The notes: a model not told the origin generated them from the letters alone. DNA of 16,782 bases from JANLUX01 sp031366005 (GCA_031366005.1 JANLZB010000049.1:1-16782), one strand, 5' to 3'. Counted from the first letter of the stretch, positions 7,882-16,061 are shown. A program made the numbers and translations.

Positions 7882-8511
7882 ATGAATCCATTTATACCAC
7901 TCGAAGCCGATAAATTTTATCATATATATAATCGCGGAAATAATAAGCAACCTGTTTTTTATTCTGAGAAAAACCAGCGATACTTTTTAGATAAGTACAC
8001 TCAATATATGGAATCTTATCTCGATACTTATGCCTGGTGTTTAATGCCTAATCACTTTCATTTCTTAGTAAAATTAAAAAGTGTTGAAGAAATTAGAATT
8101 GCTGCAAAGCAAGATTTTCAAAATCAAAATATAATTGAAAGTATTGTTGAGCATCCGGTAAGCGAACGTTTCAGAAGATTTTTTCTTGGTTACTCCAAAG
8201 CAATCAATAAACAGCAACAGAGTACAGGTAGTTTATTTCAGAAAAATTTTAAGCGAAAATTTGTGGACAATGATGAGTATGCTAAACAACTTGTTTGCTA
8301 TATTCATAATAATCCTGTTCATCATGGATTCGTTAACTATTGTTCAGAATACTTATGGACATCTTTCCATAGTTTTTTATCTTCAGGAGTAACAAAAATT
8401 AAACGTGACATTGTACTTGATTGGTTTAATGGGAGGGATAATTTTATTCAAGTTCATAAATCAGTGAATGATTATTCTTTAGTTGAAAGAATGATTCTTG
8501 AAGATGATTGA
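7882..8511 (+). CDS. REP-associated tyrosine transposase (RAYT, Y1 HUH family)
   Basis: A 209-residue protein of the IS200-like Y1 transposase superfamily (PF01797/COG1943), RAYT branch. It opens with FYHIYNRGNN (12-21), typical of the family N-terminal strand. It then has the metal-binding HUH motif in MPNHFHFLVK (His58, His60) and the catalytic tyrosine region CYIHNNPV (Tyr140). SERFRRFFLGYSKAIN and GSLFQKNFKRKFV are the characteristic middle segments. Such enzymes nick single-stranded DNA at palindromes through a 5'-phosphotyrosine. All active-site residues are intact and the length is normal, so it may be functional. Identical 33-bp palindromes flank it, the likely substrate. No accessory tnpB or serine recombinase is present, consistent with a RAYT rather than a full IS605. 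Flanking genes are unrelated, so local insertion is likely. Confidence 0.92.
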   Translation: MNPFIPLEADKFYHIYNRGNNKQPVFYSEKNQRYFLDKYTQYMESYLDTYAWCLMPNHFHFLVKLKSVEEIRIAAKQDFQNQNIIESIVEHPVSERFRRFFLGYSKAINKQQQSTGSLFQKNFKRKFVDNDEYAKQLVCYIHNNPVHHGFVNYCSEYLWTSFHSFLSSGVTKIKRDIVLDWFNGRDNFIQVHKSVNDYSLVERMILEDD

Positions 8512-8515
8512 TTTT

Positions 8516-8548
8516 AGATATTCCAAATCTTTAAGATTTGGAATATCT
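8516..8548. repeat. 33-bp perfect palindrome, right copy (REP-like)
   Basis: Identical to 7828-7860. It starts 4 bp after the RAYT stop codon and ends 46 bp before the purF-like start. The surrounding bases differ from those of the left copy (only a preceding T is shared), so identity is confined to the palindrome itself. That implies recent duplication, or maintenance by the transposase. Confidence 0.95.
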
Positions 8549-8564
8549 ACGCTCCCAAAATCCG

Positions 8565-8572
8565 TACTTTTG
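8565..8572 (+). promoter_or_regulatory. purF: Candidate -7 box for the purF-like gene
   Basis: TACTTTTG matches TAnnTTTG exactly and lies 22 bp before the ATG at 8595. The nearest upstream TTTG (8537-8540) falls inside the right palindrome, with a 24-bp spacer, longer than usual. If real, transcription of the housekeeping gene starts just outside the mobile unit. Confidence 0.4.
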
Positions 8573-8594
8573 TATCCTGATTTATTTACTTTAA

Positions 8595-10496
8595 ATGAGC
8601 GATTTCCTCCACCATGAATGTGGCATTGCACTCATCCGTTTGCGTAAGCCGATGCAATACTATATTGAGAAATATGGTACTCCCATGTATGGCATCAATA
8701 AATTGTATTTGTTGATGGAGAAACAACACAACCGGGGACAGGATGGCGCAGGTGTTGTGAATATTAAATTTGATGTTGAACCGGGCAACCGTTACATCAG
8801 TCGTTATCGTGTGATAGGTAAAGATGCGATTCCTGAAGTTTTTGCAAAGATCAACGCAAAGTTTGAAGCAGTAAAAAAAACAAATCCTGATTTGTTGAAT
8901 GATGCTGCATGGTTAAAAAACAATATTGCTTTTTCCGGTGAATTATTATTAGGTCATCTTCGTTACGGAACTTTTGGTGGTTACAGTCTTGAAACCTGTC
9001 ATCCGTTTTTGCGTCAAAATAACTGGATGACCCGTAACCTTGCCATTGCCGGAAATTTCAATATGACTAACGTGGATGAATTATTCCAACAATTAGTAGA
9101 GATAGGACAGCATCCAAAAGAAAAAGCCGATACTGTTACAGTGATGGAAAACATAGGGCATTTTTTAGATGAGGAAAATGATGAGTTGTATTATCGTTAT
9201 AAAGCAAAAGGTTTTTCCAAACAACAGATTTCTCCATTGATTGCAGAGGAGCTGGATGTTACAAAAATTTTAAGGCGTTCATCACGCAACTGGGATGGTG
9301 GTTATGTAATGGCGGGTTTGCTTGGTCATGGTGATGCATTTGTGCTGCGCGATCCTTCCGGCATTCGTCCTGCACATTATTATATGGATGATGAAGTGGT
9401 GGTGGTAACATCCGAACGCCCGCAGATACAAACTGCATTTAATGTACCGATGGAGTTTGTTCGTGAAATAAAACCCGGACACGCACTTGTGATTAAAAAG
9501 GATGGAAGAGTGAGCGAAGAGATGGTGAAAGAACCATTAGAAAAACTTTCCTGTTCATTTGAACGGATTTATTTTTCACGCGGAAGCGATGCTGATATTT
9601 ATTCAGAACGAAAAATGTTAGGCCGCAAATTATGCCCTTCAATACTCGAAGCTGTTGACAGTGATCTACGTAATACAGTTTTTTCATTCATACCCAACAC
9701 TGCTGAAGTTGCATTCTACGGAATGATACAGGGAATGGAAGAATATTTAAAAGAGGTTAAGAAAAGAAAAATTTTAAGGTTAGCTGAAAAAGCAACAGAA
9801 GAACAACTGAATGAGATACTGAGTATTCGTCCGCGTGCAGAAAAAATTGCAATTAAGGATGCAAAGCTTCGCACGTTTATCACTAATGATCAGGACAGAA
9901 GTGATATGGTTACGCATGTTTATGATATCACTTATGGAACTATCCGTGCCGGTGTTGACAACCTGGTGGTTATTGATGACAGCATTGTTCGCGGAACAAC
10001 ATTGAAGAACAGTATCATCAAAATGTTAGACCGCCTGAATCCTAAAAAAATTGTGATTGTTTCTTCGGCACCGCAAATCCGTTATCCTGATTGTTATGGA
10101 ATTGATATGGCAAGAATAGGTGACCTTGTTGCTTTCAAAGCTGCTATTGAATTGCTTGAAGAAAACAATATGGAACATGTGATTGATGAAGTGTATTCAC
10201 AATGCAAAGCACAGTTAGAATTAGGTGTAAATGAAATGCGGAATTATGTTAAGCTTATTTATAAACCATTTTCAGCTGAACAAATTGCAGCACGCATTGC
10301 CAAGCTTGTTACTCCTGCTGATTGCAAAGCTGAAGTACATTTGATTTTTCAAAAGATTGAAGACCTTCATGCGGCCTGCCCTAACCATTTAGGTGACTGG
10401 TATTTTTCAGGTGACTATCCCACTCCGGGTGGAAACAAAGTAGTGAACCGTGCTTTTGTGAATTATATTGAAGGAGTGAATGAAAGAGCGTATTAA
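8595..10496 (+). CDS. purF: Amidophosphoribosyltransferase-like enzyme, enlarged Bacteroidota type
   Basis: A glutamine PRPP amidotransferase homologue, the enzyme that makes 5-phosphoribosylamine in the first committed step of purine synthesis. The N-terminal class II glutaminase half shows HECGIAL (Cys9, nucleophile after loss of a short leader), QHNRGQDGAG (Arg47), GHLRYGT (120-126), AGNFN (152-156) and DGG (234-236), then LRDPSGIRP. The C-terminal phosphoribosyltransferase half shows CSFERIYFSRGSD (320-332) and the PRPP loop VVIDDSIVRGTT (458-469), followed by SSAPQIRYPDCYGIDM. At 633 residues it is about 130 longer than E. coli PurF. The excess lies in a segment around 370-425 and a C-terminal extension ending DWYFSGDYPTPGGNKVVNRAF. 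Genomes of this phylum often carry this form as well as a shorter canonical PurF, so the exact reaction is inferred. It is cytoplasmic and probably monocistronic. Confidence 0.88.
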   Translation: MSDFLHHECGIALIRLRKPMQYYIEKYGTPMYGINKLYLLMEKQHNRGQDGAGVVNIKFDVEPGNRYISRYRVIGKDAIPEVFAKINAKFEAVKKTNPDLLNDAAWLKNNIAFSGELLLGHLRYGTFGGYSLETCHPFLRQNNWMTRNLAIAGNFNMTNVDELFQQLVEIGQHPKEKADTVTVMENIGHFLDEENDELYYRYKAKGFSKQQISPLIAEELDVTKILRRSSRNWDGGYVMAGLLGHGDAFVLRDPSGIRPAHYYMDDEVVVVTSERPQIQTAFNVPMEFVREIKPGHALVIKKDGRVSEEMVKEPLEKLSCSFERIYFSRGSDADIYSERKMLGRKLCPSILEAVDSDLRNTVFSFIPNTAEVAFYGMIQGMEEYLKEVKKRKILRLAEKATEEQLNEILSIRPRAEKIAIKDAKLRTFITNDQDRSDMVTHVYDITYGTIRAGVDNLVVIDDSIVRGTTLKNSIIKMLDRLNPKKIVIVSSAPQIRYPDCYGIDMARIGDLVAFKAAIELLEENNMEHVIDEVYSQCKAQLELGVNEMRNYVKLIYKPFSAEQIAARIAKLVTPADCKAEVHLIFQKIEDLHAACPNHLGDWYFSGDYPTPGGNKVVNRAFVNYIEGVNERAY

Positions 10497-10499
10497 AAA

Positions 10500-12176
10500 T
10501 TATTGAAGCTTTAACACCAGTTCTTTTTTATTAAGTTGTTCAATCGCATTAAAAACAGTTGCAACACTCGCTACATCTTTGGCTGCAACGTGTTCATCTT
10601 TTACAATCATATTGGATTCTAATTGTATAATTCCGGGTTGCGGATAACTTAAAACAATAGAGTAGCTTCCAAAAACTGTTTTAATTTCAGTGGCAAAGTC
10701 AGCTTCATTTACAACCGTTACCGGTAAATCTGTTTTGATAAAATATTTATAAGAGTCCTGGCATTGAAAATCAAAATAAAAATCTGTCTTTCTGTTTTCA
10801 GCTGAAAAATTTTTATAAATAATATGACTAAACCAATTACTCAGATTCAAGTGCATTGTGCCATCAGTTGCTTTAGTTAATATATCATTTTTCTCATATT
10901 TTAATCTGAAAGTAGCTGTAAAAGGAAAATCTGTTTTCACATTAGTTTTCTCCTGTGAAATAGTTTTAACAGTTGGGCCTAAATCCGAAATTTTTCTATT
11001 GTAAAGTTCATTCACTGAAAGATCTTTGTAATCATCCAGGTAATAGCCACGTGTCATTGTTGAAAATTGTCCTGATAATTCAACTCTTGCATCAAACATA
11101 GTTCGCATCAGCTCAGTTGAAATCGTTACCATCACATTGTGATTTCTGTAATTATCATTGAGTGTGCTGTATGGTGTTTTAATTCTTTCGAAATTAATAG
11201 TAGGAAGTTTTTTATACGTTTCCTCAACGTCAAGATTCTGTGTAACCAACTCTGTATTTACATCCTCATAATAAAAGGGTAATTCGTTTTCATACCATCC
11301 GAATTTGCCTTTTTTAGGAATAAAATAGTTAGCGCTCTTATTTTGTAAAAAACAATAGTATGGCTCGAACGATAGTGAAGGGGTGTATCTTTCAAAATTT
11401 AAATCCTGAACCCGTTTATCGTATAGACGTACTTTAAAATAGTTTGCTCTGATCAGGTAAAGTAATTTATTATAAATGTGATAACGGCTGATTTCTCTTA
11501 TCGTTTTACCTTCAAAGAAATCACCCAATCGTTCCTTTCGCTGATCAGTGCCTGCAACATAATCTGAATCTGTTTGATAATTAAAATTCTCAATCATATC
11601 CTTATGCATTTCATGAAACAGAAAATAATCGTTGGTATCAGTCACTTGTTTTTTTAAATTATCAATGTAATGCATCAACACCAGATTATCATGATCTTTA
11701 AGAATATTATTTTCAAATACATGATCCGAATTCTTTTTTTCAACTCCAACCTCAGAAGTAAAATATGCTTCCCATGTATAAGGCCAGGGTTGTATCACTT
11801 CACCAGTATACATATTTACTTTGCCAAAATCTCTCTCATGAAAATAGAAAATCATATAGGGTAAATCCCTGTGAATTCGAGACGATTCGGGTAATGTGAT
11901 TGTGCTATATTTTTTTAATGCGTTTGCTGTCTGGTATCGGATACGCATCATTTTAGTCAGGTAATAATTATACATTGACATATTATCATCCACCATTTCA
12001 ATTTTGGTATCCTCGTCTATAATTACTGCATCTTCATTTTTATATCGTTCTTCAATCTGAACGTGTGGAGGCACCGGTTCCCAATCATATTTGCTGTTAC
12101 GGTATTTAGTGTTTTGAGATAAAAGAATTAGAGGCAACAGAATGAATATTGTTGTCAGGTGGGATAATTTTTTCAT
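10500..12176 (-). CDS. Secreted DUF3857/DUF3858-like protein with apparently inactive transglutaminase-like core
   Basis: A 558-residue protein with signal peptide 1-20 (ends LILLSQ). The N-terminal part (about 40-150) has the beta-rich pattern of DUF3857, and the C-terminal part (about 440-558) that of DUF3858 (SYKYFIKTDLPVTV, FGSYSIVLSYPQPG). In that family a transglutaminase-like domain lies between. Here the middle keeps the helix where the catalytic Cys normally sits (EGKTIREISRYHIYNKLLYL, 222-241), but no Cys is present there. The expected NH and DP positions read YYCF and FIPK. Only two cysteines exist, Cys275 and one in the FQCQD segment, and neither is in the nucleophile position. 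It is probably a periplasmic or surface non-enzymatic relative; the assignment is by pattern and remote. It is last in the leftward group, 82 bp after the DUF4199 gene, and its stop is 3 bp from the purF stop. Confidence 0.7.
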   Translation of the reverse strand: MKKLSHLTTIFILLPLILLSQNTKYRNSKYDWEPVPPHVQIEERYKNEDAVIIDEDTKIEMVDDNMSMYNYYLTKMMRIRYQTANALKKYSTITLPESSRIHRDLPYMIFYFHERDFGKVNMYTGEVIQPWPYTWEAYFTSEVGVEKKNSDHVFENNILKDHDNLVLMHYIDNLKKQVTDTNDYFLFHEMHKDMIENFNYQTDSDYVAGTDQRKERLGDFFEGKTIREISRYHIYNKLLYLIRANYFKVRLYDKRVQDLNFERYTPSLSFEPYYCFLQNKSANYFIPKKGKFGWYENELPFYYEDVNTELVTQNLDVEETYKKLPTINFERIKTPYSTLNDNYRNHNVMVTISTELMRTMFDARVELSGQFSTMTRGYYLDDYKDLSVNELYNRKISDLGPTVKTISQEKTNVKTDFPFTATFRLKYEKNDILTKATDGTMHLNLSNWFSHIIYKNFSAENRKTDFYFDFQCQDSYKYFIKTDLPVTVVNEADFATEIKTVFGSYSIVLSYPQPGIIQLESNMIVKDEHVAAKDVASVATVFNAIEQLNKKELVLKLQ

Positions 12177-12258
12177 TGAATATATTTTTTTTGTCAGGCG
12201 TGATAAAACTAAAAAAATAATTTTAAAATTAAGCTGATATCATCATAAGGAAACGTAT

Positions 12259-12774
12259 TTAATTTGTCAGTGACTTGTTTCTTCTTAAAATAATTGAAGT
12301 AATCAAAGCAACAACACCTCCCATAACAGTAGAAAAAACGAAATACATTAAATAGGAAAAAGTTTTTCCGTTGTACATCATATCAATTTCCTTAACAGCA
12401 TCTGCAATTTGCAATTCAGTTTTCCCCTGAGTTTGCATTTGATTAATACTGAATTGTTTTATAAGAGGATAAAACTCAGGGTTGATAACATGCTGATAAA
12501 AAGCAAGCCAAAATGCAGTGATGAAACTGTAAATTACAACCATCTTTATTCCTGTTTTAAAGCCCTCTGCAAAAGTGATCACTCCCCTTTGTTGTTTCTT
12601 TTTTACAATAAGTGCAATAACAATAAGCAGCCAAAACATATAGGCGGAAGCAAGTCGTGTGTATTCACCCGCTTCCATCTTTGTGGTGTTGTATCCTAAC
12701 AAATGCTCAATACTTACCCATACAATAAATGCAATGGAAGCAATTATGGCAAAACGAATGGAAATGTTTTTCAT
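12259..12774 (-). CDS. DUF4199-family inner-membrane protein
   Basis: A 171-residue protein with four predicted transmembrane segments at about 6-26, 43-57, 76-96 and 139-163. The segment between the third and fourth (about 98-137) is hydrophilic, with the pattern NPEFYPLIKQFSINQMQTQG and then MMYNGKTFSYLM, typical of DUF4199 proteins common in Bacteroidota. The last helix has the small-residue run VMGGVVALITSIIL and ends in basic RRNK. No catalytic motif is seen and the family has no established function. It begins 17 bp after the upstream broken gene, consistent with cotranscription. Confidence 0.8.
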   Translation of the reverse strand: MKNISIRFAIIASIAFIVWVSIEHLLGYNTTKMEAGEYTRLASAYMFWLLIVIALIVKKKQQRGVITFAEGFKTGIKMVVIYSFITAFWLAFYQHVINPEFYPLIKQFSINQMQTQGKTELQIADAVKEIDMMYNGKTFSYLMYFVFSTVMGGVVALITSIILRRNKSLTN

Positions 12775-12791
12775 TTAATTATTTTGGACAA

Positions 12792-13424
12792 TTATTTTGG
12801 TTGCACCTTCCATGCATTGTACTCCCGAATAATCAATGGAATATCTTCGTATATATAAATATCACCTTTGATTTTTTTAACCAATACACTATCTGCTGCT
12901 AACAATTTACATAGCATTTTCTTTTGTGGGAGTTTTTCAGAAAAATAGTTTTTCCCAATTTGTCTTATATATCCTTCATCTTTTACAACTATTCCGAGAC
13001 ATTTTTGATGAGTATTACCCATTGCAATCATTGGACCTCCCGGAAGGCCCATAGTCATACCACCTCCACTTGGATAATTAACTTCATAAATACTTATAGG
13101 ACCTTCTTCAATTATTTTGGCGAATATATACTCACCGAAATTTTTTAAAAGTTTCCCGGAAGGAATGAATACAAGTCTGAATTCTTCATCTCCCCATCGA
13201 TAATACTTAGCTTCTAAAAATGAATAAGTTATCTCTTTAGCCTCCTCATCATGTTTATAATCCACCTTTTCATAAAACAAAAACTTTCTTTTAAAGACGA
13301 GGCCTTTTAATGTATCGTTCCTTGAAGTAATAATAAACCCCTCCTTCCATCTAGATTCCTTTTGTGCTCAGAGCGTTGTCTGAACGAAAAATAAAAGGAT
13401 TGTAAACCCCTTTATACTATTCAT
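12792..13424 (-). pseudogene. Small secreted-protein gene interrupted by an in-frame TGA in its signal peptide
   Basis: An ATG at 13424 overlaps the stop of the preceding gene as ATGA. It encodes MNSIKGFTILLFFVQTTL, a clear signal peptide, then TGA at 13370-13368. The same frame continues AQKESRW and is open to a stop at 12792. The sequence after the TGA is where the mature protein would begin (a cut before AQ is typical), and it carries WKEGFIITSRNDTLKGLV, a common N-terminal motif of small secreted Bacteroidota proteins. Full length would be 210 residues. Without the signal peptide, the only visible restart is a TTG at 13280, which loses the export signal and about 29 mature residues. A single base change (for example TCA to TGA) would explain it. 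The remainder has a Gly/Met-rich stretch (PSGGGMTMGLPGGPMIAMG) and no recognised catalytic motif. Function unknown. Confidence 0.8.
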
Positions 13425-16042
13425 ATTTTACCTGCAAGCACACAAGTCTTTTTATATTTTTTTACATCTCCTTTCAAATCGAAAGCTTCCATATAAATAA
13501 TATAAATACCGATTCGAGCTTTTTCATTTTTGTCGGTGATGCCATTCCAGCTCCACGAACCATCAGTTCCTAATAATTGATTTTTTACAAGATGTGTCAT
13601 CAATCTTCCACGGTCATCAAACACATCCACATTTCCTGTGAAACCCGGTTCATCAAAATGATAAGTGATATTGGTTACGTCCTTTGTTCCGTCATTGTCA
13701 GGAGAAAAAATTTCAGGATCAACAGTAATTGAACTTCCATCACCTGTTACTTCACTGTATTGAGAATTCCGTAAGCCGGGGGTTGCAAAACCCGAAGTTT
13801 CGGAAGCTGAATGCCAGTTGTTCTGATCTTGTGTTGTACGGTTTGGATTGATGCGTTCAAGCGATACTCCGTGCAAATCGTTCAACAAAGGAAATTGCCA
13901 TGATGAATAATAATGCAACTGATCAATGGTGTGTGAGGTTGCATCCTGCAAAACGATAATGTCTTCATCAGTTAAAAGATCAGGAAGATTCATCTGAAGA
14001 AATGCAGTCGGGTCAGTGATGTATTGGCTTTTTACTGCATCAGGTTTGTCAGTTAAAACAAGATAATGAGAAGGAAGTAAAACATAACAATCAGTAGTAA
14101 TTATACTTTGAGGATCGGGAATTCCTGTTGTCAAATCTATTTTTGTTATTCGCAAATCTTTTACATCTATTGCTTTAGTACTTCTATTATACAATTCTAC
14201 AAATTCAGCACCTCCTGTTTTTGCACTGAACAACACTTCGTTAATAACAACATCGCCTGAATCAGGATTTTGTCCCCATTGAAAAAAAGTTGAATTGGCT
14301 CCGATCATATTTCCCGGACAATCAGCAACTGAAGGATTTATTTTTATTTCGATGGCATTACTTTGAGTTATTATATTAAAAGAAGTAGTGAGTGTAACGG
14401 AAAGAAAATCTGCAGCAGGAACAGCATTGACCGGTGTGTTAATTCCTGAACTTGTTTTCAAAGTATAATTGTTAATATTACTCAATGCAGTATCAGCAAG
14501 CGGTTCACTAAAAAACAACTGTACGTGATTTGAGTCAGAAGGACAGGCATGTAAAACTGTGGGTGCAACATTATCAATCAATGTTCCATCAACGCTGTTT
14601 ATACTTCCGGGTGTTCCTCCTTTAACATCGGCACTTGCTTTCCAGTTTGATTTATTGATACACGTAAAATCAGGATCAATGCGTTCAATACTCCAGCCTC
14701 CTCCACTTTTTGTTGCATCCAGATAAAATGTTTCATCATAAAAAACCTGATCTATAATTTTAGAAGTATTATCCCTAAGTGTGAGTGTCTCTCCACCTGT
14801 ATTATTCAAGGACGGAAATGAAGAGAAACCTATTGCTGTGCCGTAAGTTGAAAATGCAACCTGGCTGGAGCTGCCGCAGATGATAATAAAACCTGCGGGT
14901 AAAATAGTTTGACTGCCAAACGTAATTGAAGAGCTTGCATCAGAAAAAGTCCATCCGCTTAAATTAAATGTTTTATTGCTCCTGTTAAATAATTCAACAT
15001 ACTCTCCTCCGGCAGGTAAGCCAACTGCAGGATCAGGATCAGCCATTATTTCATTAATCACTAAATCAAAAGCTGAAGGTGTTACAGGAACTGTATAAGT
15101 GAATGTTGCAATACTGTTTGGAGCGATAATATTAAGCGCAATGTCTTTCACGTTGTTTACAATAAGGGTATCAATAACCCCTGATGGAAAACTTCCTGCA
15201 AAACTTAAATGGACAAGAGAAAGATTAGATGCATCACGTTGAGCAGTTTGTGGTGAACCAATATTATTTATTGAATAATTTGAAATTGTTTCGGCAGAAG
15301 TTTGATCAACTGGTTCGTTAAAAAAAATATCCAATGAGTTATTATTGATAACACTAACGCTGCTGATTTGAGGTGGTGTAGTATCTACCACGATACCACC
15401 TACATAGAAATCATCAAAGAAAAAATTAGCTGCATTACTGGAAGTGTAAGCGCACAAAACACCGAGATAAGAAGATGTGTTATAAGTAGCATCTGTTCCT
15501 GTTGCTTCAATCACATAATTATTTCCACCTGCAACATCCACTGCTAATGTCCACAAGCCATTGTTATCACGCGTTACTTTAACACCAAGTGAAAATGCTG
15601 ATGCAATCTGTGCATTAGTTCCCCTGCAAACAGTAACTGGTGTAGTTCCATCTTGCCTGAATAATTCTACTGCGTCATTTGAAAGTGCTTCACCAAATTG
15701 CAGGTAATAACCATTTAAAGGATTTTCTAAATTACTTTGGTCTGAAACCAGATACACCCGTCCGAAATTCGAGGCAGAAGGTGAAAAATTTTCTCGTATA
15801 AAAAATCGCCACTCAACATTATTTAATGTTGCAAGTGCATTGACTGTGGATAAGAAAGCGCTGTTGGCAATAGTTCCATTCGATTGCAACTGGTTTGAAG
15901 TATTCACAATAAAAACGGAATCATCACCACTCCAGGTGGGGTTTGAAGTAAAATTTCCATCACTGAAATTATCAGTAAACTGCGCTTGTGCAGCAATGGT
16001 AAAAAACAAAAACAGCAAACCGAACGTATAAGTCTTTATCAT
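13421..16042 (-). CDS. Secreted protein with two lamin-tail domains and FlgD-like C-terminal domain
   Basis: An 873-residue protein. The signal peptide is 1-20 (ends AAQAQ). Domains in order: a concanavalin/LamG-like beta domain (about 22-215, FTDNFSDGNF ... FFFDDFYVGG); a Big_5-type Ig domain (218-318, TTPPQISSVS ... FFNEPVD); a lamin-tail domain (about 323-480, DLVINEIMADPDP, GGEYVELFNRS, LSGWTFSD); a second Big_5-like domain (about 490-590, LFFSEPL); a second lamin-tail domain (about 597-755, DVVINEVLFS, EFVELYNRS); and a FlgD/CHU_C-like C-terminal domain (about 775-873, FSPDNDGTKDVTNI, DDRGRLM, GIYIIYMEAFD). Lamin-tail domains are widespread in secreted bacterial proteins, often with hydrolases, and are thought to bind ligands or membranes; no enzyme domain is present here. 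It leads the leftward gene group, and its stop overlaps the next start by ATGA, suggesting translational coupling. Likely surface-exposed; ligand unknown. Confidence 0.88.
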   Translation of the reverse strand: MIKTYTFGLLFLFFTIAAQAQFTDNFSDGNFTSNPTWSGDDSVFIVNTSNQLQSNGTIANSAFLSTVNALATLNNVEWRFFIRENFSPSASNFGRVYLVSDQSNLENPLNGYYLQFGEALSNDAVELFRQDGTTPVTVCRGTNAQIASAFSLGVKVTRDNNGLWTLAVDVAGGNNYVIEATGTDATYNTSSYLGVLCAYTSSNAANFFFDDFYVGGIVVDTTPPQISSVSVINNNSLDIFFNEPVDQTSAETISNYSINNIGSPQTAQRDASNLSLVHLSFAGSFPSGVIDTLIVNNVKDIALNIIAPNSIATFTYTVPVTPSAFDLVINEIMADPDPAVGLPAGGEYVELFNRSNKTFNLSGWTFSDASSSITFGSQTILPAGFIIICGSSSQVAFSTYGTAIGFSSFPSLNNTGGETLTLRDNTSKIIDQVFYDETFYLDATKSGGGWSIERIDPDFTCINKSNWKASADVKGGTPGSINSVDGTLIDNVAPTVLHACPSDSNHVQLFFSEPLADTALSNINNYTLKTSSGINTPVNAVPAADFLSVTLTTSFNIITQSNAIEIKINPSVADCPGNMIGANSTFFQWGQNPDSGDVVINEVLFSAKTGGAEFVELYNRSTKAIDVKDLRITKIDLTTGIPDPQSIITTDCYVLLPSHYLVLTDKPDAVKSQYITDPTAFLQMNLPDLLTDEDIIVLQDATSHTIDQLHYYSSWQFPLLNDLHGVSLERINPNRTTQDQNNWHSASETSGFATPGLRNSQYSEVTGDGSSITVDPEIFSPDNDGTKDVTNITYHFDEPGFTGNVDVFDDRGRLMTHLVKNQLLGTDGSWSWNGITDKNEKARIGIYIIYMEAFDLKGDVKKYKKTCVLAGKI

Positions 16043-16053
16043 AAAATTAAATC

Positions 16054-16061
16054 TAATTTTG
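16054..16061 (+). promoter_or_regulatory. asd: Candidate -7 box for asd
   Basis: TAATTTTG matches TAnnTTTG exactly, 34 bp upstream of the asd ATG, in the 53-bp divergent gap. No TTTG occurs at the -33 position; the nearest similar element is a TTTA inside the start of the opposite gene. The promoter of the leftward gene must overlap this gap or the start of asd. Confidence 0.4.

Larger units (their letters stand above)
7828..8548 (+). mobile_element. RAYT-palindrome unit (721 bp)
   Basis: The unit consists of palindrome, single transposase gene, palindrome, with 21 bp and 4 bp between the gene and the flanking palindromes. This matches the arrangement of REP-associated tyrosine transposases, which act on REP palindromes and may be domesticated relatives of IS200/IS605. 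No target duplication is expected for this class and none is seen. It sits between two unrelated genes on the same strand. Whether the whole unit moves, or only scatters palindromes, cannot be told from one locus. Confidence 0.65.

Noticed and set aside
7828..8548. CRISPR-like repeats
   Set aside because: Only two copies exist, 655 bp apart with a gene between. They are perfect palindromes, unlike a spacer array.
12409..12699. Open frame on the plus strand opposite the DUF4199 gene
   Set aside because: It is antisense to a well-supported membrane protein. Its translation is Cys/His/Lys-rich without motifs, as expected for the reverse of hydrophobic coding DNA.
12792..13280. A complete cytoplasmic protein starting at TTG 13280
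   Set aside because: The start is TTG with no ribosome-binding site. The frame extends upstream through a conserved-looking secreted-protein motif to a coupled ATG with a signal peptide, so the interrupted longer gene is the better explanation.
13368..13370. Recoded TGA (selenocysteine or another amino acid) in the small secreted-protein gene
   Set aside because: The TGA falls inside a signal peptide, where a special residue would make no sense. No SECIS-like hairpin is seen just downstream, and neighbouring genes (lamin-tail protein, RAYT) end in TGA, so TGA is a stop here.
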